Origin: a bacterium
GTDB lineage: Bacteria; UBA8248
Direction of reading: 5' to 3'
DNA length: 64,000 nt
Assembly (NCBI GenBank): GCA_022825065.1
Contig: JAJDYR010000009.1
Location: 1-64,000 of the forward strand
Part shown: piece after piece, positions 57,836 through 64,000 of the stretch
Layout of the letters: the number at the start of each line of letters is the position of its first letter
Numbering within the stretch: the first letter of the stretch is position 1
Notes under the pieces: generated by a model
Seen by the model: the letters and a program-made list of their open reading frames with translations, nothing else
The model's database searches: none
What the model was told of the DNA's origin: nothing
Made by a program: the position numbers and the translations under genes

Positions 57836-58420
57836 TCAAGGCCGCTCGACAGCGCCTTCGAGCGCGTTTTGGAGCAGCGACTTCCCCTCGGGCGAGAGAA
57901 TCGACTCAGGGTGAAACTGAACGCCCGCGACCGCCTTGCCCCGGACCCGGAGGCCCATGATCTCGCCCTCGTCCGTCTCCGCGCACACCTCGATCTCGGG
58001 AGGAACGCTCTCGCGCGCGAGCAGGAGGCTGTGGTAGCGCGTGGCCGTCATCGGGTTCGGGAGATCGCGGAATACGCCCCGCCCGTCATGGCGTATCTCC
58101 GAAGTTTTTCCGTGCATGATCCGCCCGGCGCGGACGACCTCGCCGCCGAAGACCTGCGCGATGGCCTGATGCCCCAGGCACACGCCCAGGATGGGGTATT
58201 CTCCGGAAAATCGCTCGACGAGCGGCATCGAGAGGCCGGCGGATTCGGGGCGCCCCGGCCCGGGGGATATGACGATCAGATCGGGCGCGAGTCCGGCCAC
58301 GTCGTCGAGCTCGAACCGGTCGTTTCGCCAGACCGTCACCTCGGCTCCCAGTTCGGCGAGATATTGAACGAGGTTGTAGGTGAACGAATCGTAGTTATCG
58401 ATCATCAATACGCGCTTCAT
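57836..58420 (-). CDS. trpG: Anthranilate synthase glutaminase subunit
   Basis: 194 residues, class I glutaminase. DNYDSFTYNLVQYL, PGPGRPESAG, nucleophile Cys in GVCLGHQAI, and FHPES His-Glu. GGAGAAGG precedes the ATG, 16 bp after the trpE stop. Confidence 0.94.
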   Translation of the reverse strand: MKRVLMIDNYDSFTYNLVQYLAELGAEVTVWRNDRFELDDVAGLAPDLIVISPGPGRPESAGLSMPLVERFSGEYPILGVCLGHQAIAQVFGGEVVRAGRIMHGKTSEIRHDGRGVFRDLPNPMTATRYHSLLLARESVPPEIEVCAETDEGEIMGLRVRGKAVAGVQFHPESILSPEGKSLLQNALEGAVERP

Positions 58421-58435
58421 GTCGCCTTCTCCGCC

Positions 58436-59971
58436 CTAGGGGAGTCCGCCCCGCGCCACGTCCAGCGCGCGCAGCGACCCCCGGGCCTTGTTGATGGTTT
58501 CCTCGTACTCGAAACCGGGCTTCGAGTCCGCCACGACGCCCGCTCCCACCTGGAGGTAGAGCCTGCCGCCGCGCGCGTAGAGCGTGCGGATGGCGATGCA
58601 GGTGTCCATGCTGCCGCCGAAGCCGAAATACCCCACCGCGCCCGAATAGGGGCCCCGGCGCACCGGCTCCATCTCGTCGATGATCTCCATCGCGCGCACC
58701 TTGGGCGCGCCCGAGACGGTGCCCGCCGGAAAGGAGGCCCTGAGCACGTCGAACGCGTCCCTGCCCTCGGCCAGCGTTCCGACCACGTTGCTCACGATGT
58801 GCATGACGTGCGAGTAGCGCTCGATCACCATCTGCTCGGTGACGCGCACCGTGCCGCGCTCGCACACGCGGCCGATGTCGTTGCGGCCGAGATCCACGAG
58901 CATGATGTGCTCGGCGCGCTCCTTCTCATCAGCCAGGAGCTCATCCGCCAGCGCCCGATCTTCCGCCTCATCGCTTCCCCGCCTTCGCGTGCCCGCGATG
59001 GGGCGCACCTCGACCCGCTCGCCCTCGAGCCGCACGAGCACCTCGGGCGATGCGCCCACGAGGGTCACGTCGCCGAGCTCCAGGTAGAACATGTAGGGCG
59101 AGGGATTCACCGTCCGCAGCGCCCGGTAGATGGCGAATGGATGCACGTCCAGGGCGCTCTCCAGGCGTTGTGAGAGCACGACCTGGATCGCCTCGCCCGC
59201 GTGTATGAGTTCCACCGTGTCGGCGACGGCCCGCTCGAACCCTTTACGGGTGAAAGACGAGTAGAGGCCCGGCATGTTCTCGACGGGATGCCCGCTCCCG
59301 CCGGCCCGAGGCGCCTCCTCCGGCGCATAGGGCGGGGCGACGGAAGGGCCTCTCAGCTTCTCGATGAGCGCATCGACGCGCGCGCACGCATCCTCGTAGG
59401 CGGCCTCTTCGCCGTCGTCGCGAATGTGCGCATGGGCCAGGACGTACATCTTCTGCGCCACGTTGTCGAAGATGACCAGGGACTTCGTGATCATGAAGTG
59501 CAGTTCGGGCAGTTCGAGATCGTCGTGCGCGTTCTCGGGCAGGCGCTCGATGAAGCGGACCGCGTCGTAGCCCATGCAGCCGATGGCGCCCCCCCAGAAC
59601 CTCGGCAGGCCGGGAAGGTCGACGGGGATGTAGGGCTGCATCAGCTGTCTGAGGGCGTCGATGGGATCATCCACGTCGAACGCTTCGCTCTCCTCGCCTT
59701 GCGTGATGCGCACCCGCCTGCCCTTGCTCTCGAAGATGAGGTAGGGCTCGCTGCCCAAAAAGGTGTACCTCGCCCACTTCTCCCCGCCCTCGACGCTTTC
59801 GAGCAGAAACGAGTGGGAGCCGTCCGCGATTTTCAGGTAGGCGGATACCGGCGTATCGAGGTCGGCGAGAATTTCGCGATAGACCGGAATGATGTTGCCC
59901 CGCTCGCAGAGGCGGAGAAAAGTCTCCTTGTCCGGCAGATGATGTTCCGGGTTCATTTTCATATGAGGCAT
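58436..59971 (-). CDS. trpE: Anthranilate synthase component I
   Basis: 511 residues. The tryptophan feedback site FLLESVEGGEKWARYTFLG (LLES motif) is intact, as are GASPEVLVRLEG, PIAGTRRRG, DLGRNDIGRVC and FPAGTVSGAPKVRAMEIIDE. Start is ATG 59971; ATGs a few codons downstream are possible. It is preceded by a trp-type attenuator. Order is trpE-trpG-trpD-trpC. Confidence 0.94.
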   Translation of the reverse strand: MPHMKMNPEHHLPDKETFLRLCERGNIIPVYREILADLDTPVSAYLKIADGSHSFLLESVEGGEKWARYTFLGSEPYLIFESKGRRVRITQGEESEAFDVDDPIDALRQLMQPYIPVDLPGLPRFWGGAIGCMGYDAVRFIERLPENAHDDLELPELHFMITKSLVIFDNVAQKMYVLAHAHIRDDGEEAAYEDACARVDALIEKLRGPSVAPPYAPEEAPRAGGSGHPVENMPGLYSSFTRKGFERAVADTVELIHAGEAIQVVLSQRLESALDVHPFAIYRALRTVNPSPYMFYLELGDVTLVGASPEVLVRLEGERVEVRPIAGTRRRGSDEAEDRALADELLADEKERAEHIMLVDLGRNDIGRVCERGTVRVTEQMVIERYSHVMHIVSNVVGTLAEGRDAFDVLRASFPAGTVSGAPKVRAMEIIDEMEPVRRGPYSGAVGYFGFGGSMDTCIAIRTLYARGGRLYLQVGAGVVADSKPGFEYEETINKARGSLRALDVARGGLP

Positions 59972-60000
59972 CGTCTTGTGAGCGACGCCTGTCCTCCATC

Positions 60001-60035
60001 AAAAAAAGCCACGGGACCGAACGGGTCGCCATGGC
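60001..60035 (-). terminator. Attenuator terminator in the trpE leader
   Basis: On the minus strand GCCATGG, bulged C, GACC, loop CGTTC, GGTC, CCG TGGC, then TTTTTTT: an 11-bp stem and a 7-T tract, 30 bp before trpE. Overlapping CCAAGCC (60039-60033) can instead pair with GGCTTGG (60117-60111), a mutually exclusive antiterminator-like option. Confidence 0.75.
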
Positions 60036-60057
60036 TTGGGGATTCACTTTCAAAAAT

Positions 60058-60153
60058 TCAGACAACAACCCTTATGGCGCACCTCCAGATTTGGCGGAGC
60101 ATCGCCAGGGCCAAGCCTCCATGCATGTTTCCCGCGTTCTCATCCGCTGCCAT
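60058..60153 (-). CDS. Possible trp leader peptide
   Basis: A 31-codon frame: MAADENAGNMHGGLALAM then LRQIWRCAIRVVV. It has a single Trp codon (60087-60085) nine codons from its stop and lies between the promoter and the attenuator. Classic leaders have several Trp codons, so this is tentative. A 2-codon longer start at 60159 is in frame. Confidence 0.4.
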   Translation of the reverse strand: MAADENAGNMHGGLALAMLRQIWRCAIRVVV

Positions 60154-60184
60154 CCCCATACTTGAGATTACCGCTGCTCCGAGG

Positions 60185-60214
60185 AAGATACCCAAATTTG
60201 GGAGAAATGGTCAA
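60185..60214 (-). promoter_or_regulatory. trp promoter with palindrome in the spacer
   Basis: TTGACC (60214-60209), an 18-nt spacer and TATCTT (60190-60185). The spacer contains the perfect palindrome CCCAAATTTGGG (60191-60202), a plausible repressor site. The -35 box overlaps the truA stop codon. Confidence 0.6.
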
Positions 60215-61011
60215 GCGTCGGTTTCTTCGGGACCCGGCGCGGCCTCGGGCGGCAGCTTCCCGCCATAGTCCACGCTGAGCAGCGCCAGCCCCTGTGGCGG
60301 GGCGTTGACGCCCGCCAGCGTCCTGCTCTTCCCTGCGAGCACCTCCCGCACGGAGTCGGCCTCGCGCTCCCCGCGGCCCACCTCCACCAGGACGCCGGCC
60401 AGGTTCCTCACCATGTGGCGCAAAAACCCATCCGCCGTCGCCTCGATGACCACTTCATCACCCGCGCGCTCGACGCCCAGGCGCTCCAGGCGGCGCACGG
60501 TGTCCTCGGGCCTCCCCTTCTCCCGGCAGAAGCTGGCGAAATCGTGCTCGCCCTCCAGTATCGCCGCCGCCCGGCGCATCGCCTCGACGTCGAGGCGCTT
60601 TCGCACGTGCCAGGTGTATCGATGGCGGATGGCGCTCGGCGAGCGGCGGTTCAGGATGCGGTAGCGGTAGGTCTTGCGGACGGCGTCGAACTGGGCGTGA
60701 AAACCGCCCACGGCTTCCCGGCAGTCGAAGATCGAGACGTCGCGGCCCATCATGGTGTTGAGGCCGATTCGCACCTTGTAGGGTTCGATCCGGGAGCGCG
60801 TATGAAAGTGCGCCACCTGCCCCCAGGCGTGGACGCCGGCGTCGGTGCGGCCCGAGCCGATGAGCCGTATCGGCTCCCCGCACATCCTCGTGAGGGCGCC
60901 CTCGATTTCGCTCTGGACGGTTCTCTGGCCGGGCTGGGTCTGCCAGCCGTGAAAATTCGTTCCCTCGTATTCAATCCACAGAACGAGGCAGCGGGTGTCT
61001 TCGGCGTTCAT
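60211..61011 (-). CDS. truA: tRNA pseudouridine(38-40) synthase TruA
   Basis: 266 residues: YEGTNFHGWQTQPGQRTVQ, catalytic Asp57 in GSGRTDAGVHA, GRDVSIFDC, KTYRYRI, and FLRHMVRNLAGVLVEVG. It starts 3 bp after the uvrA stop. Its last bases carry the trp -35 box. Confidence 0.94.
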   Translation of the reverse strand: MNAEDTRCLVLWIEYEGTNFHGWQTQPGQRTVQSEIEGALTRMCGEPIRLIGSGRTDAGVHAWGQVAHFHTRSRIEPYKVRIGLNTMMGRDVSIFDCREAVGGFHAQFDAVRKTYRYRILNRRSPSAIRHRYTWHVRKRLDVEAMRRAAAILEGEHDFASFCREKGRPEDTVRRLERLGVERAGDEVVIEATADGFLRHMVRNLAGVLVEVGRGEREADSVREVLAGKSRTLAGVNAPPQGLALLSVDYGGKLPPEAAPGPEETDA

Positions 61012-61014
61012 CGG

Positions 61015-63879
<2,865 letters not shown>

Positions 63880-63937
63880 GTGCTCTCCCGGCGCGCGCCG
63901 CCGCGCGGGGCCCCGCAGGGGCGAGGCGATGAGCGGG

Positions 63938-64000
63938 CTAGTAAAAGATGAGCCCGCCCGTCACGTTGATGTCCTGGGCGGTCATGTGAGCGGCCTCCTC
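63938..64000 (-). CDS. Partial short-chain dehydrogenase (C-terminal end)
   Basis: Minus-strand frame entering from the right edge and ending TAG at 63940-63938: [20 protein letters not shown]. The A-x-x-MT-x-Q-x-INV-x-GG ending is the standard C-terminus of classical SDR oxidoreductases. Only 20 residues are visible, so the substrate cannot be told. Confidence 0.75.
   Translation of the reverse strand, partial: EEAAHMTAQDINVTGGLIFY

Noticed and set aside
57869-59173. 434-codon plus-strand frame across trpG and trpE
   Set aside because: Spans two real genes on the other strand and has no recognisable domain.
59667-60068. 133-codon minus-strand frame with MEDRRRSQDD behind GGAGG-like sequence
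   Set aside because: It overlaps the trpE start in another frame and shows no conserved content.

Overview
The window is a gene-dense, high-GC (roughly 55-60% by eye) chromosomal segment from a Gram-negative bacterium. An LptD-type LPS assembly protein with its CC pair, BamD, UDP-glucose dehydrogenase with UDP-xylose synthase, a GmhA-like isomerase and lipoprotein signal peptides show an LPS-bearing outer membrane. The gene order (psd-pssA after ilv genes, separate atpI-atpB-atpE, cmk-rpsA-ihfB, pheA-hisC-tyrA) and the families at the edges (LLM monooxygenase, mandelate racemase-like, cyclase, aspartate dehydrogenase) recall deltaproteobacterial, Nitrospinota or Tectomicrobia-like lineages. 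No 16S rRNA is present, so I do not assign a phylum. There is no CRISPR array, no transposase and no rRNA operon; one tRNA-Leu(CAA) is present.

Layout, left half. 1-306 is the end of a membrane/coiled-coil protein. 678-2870 (-) is katG. A repeat-filled gap leads to atpZ-atpI-atpB-atpE (4045-5791), closed by a terminator. Then come rex, tsaB and a YdcH-like gene. At 8084-12605 lies an unusual branched-chain cluster, two acetolactate synthase large subunits followed by two small subunits, behind a promoter and an attenuator-like terminator. psd-pssA, lptD, ugd-uxs-gmhA, a metallo-hydrolase and a purine run (purB, purC, purS, purQ, purL, purF) reach 27276. mltD, bamD, a group 2 sigma-70 factor, pgsA and plsY follow to 32262.

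Layout, right half. 32728-42246 is mostly minus strand: a DegT aminotransferase, tRNA-Leu, a small treble-clef zinc protein, a plus-strand cyclase, FmdB, ilvE, a phosphoglycerate-dehydrogenase-like gene, aspartate dehydrogenase, aroC, aroK, miaA, a macrodomain protein and an HU/IHF protein. 42402-47968 (-) is the pheA-hisC-tyrA-cmk-rpsA block. 48117-55026 is accessory: a mandelate racemase-like enzyme, a class II Fic protein with an operator array, an LLM monooxygenase, a phage-like orphan and an alpha/beta hydrolase with a duplicated 3' end. 55117-59971 (-) holds trpE-trpG-trpD-trpC, interrupted by repeats and preceded by a promoter and an attenuator. truA and uvrA close the window with the last codons of an SDR gene.

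How it works together: the window covers large parts of purine, branched-chain (ilvB, ilvN, ilvE) and aromatic (aroC, aroK, tyrA, pheA, trpEGDC) synthesis, plus phospholipid synthesis (plsY, pgsA, pssA, psd) and envelope assembly. Most notable are the tandem ilvB-ilvB-ilvN-ilvN arrangement, two apparent transcription attenuators (ilv, trp), a Fic gene behind four copies of an 11-bp box including a perfect inverted pair, and at least four copies of a 115-150 bp palindromic MITE-like element.
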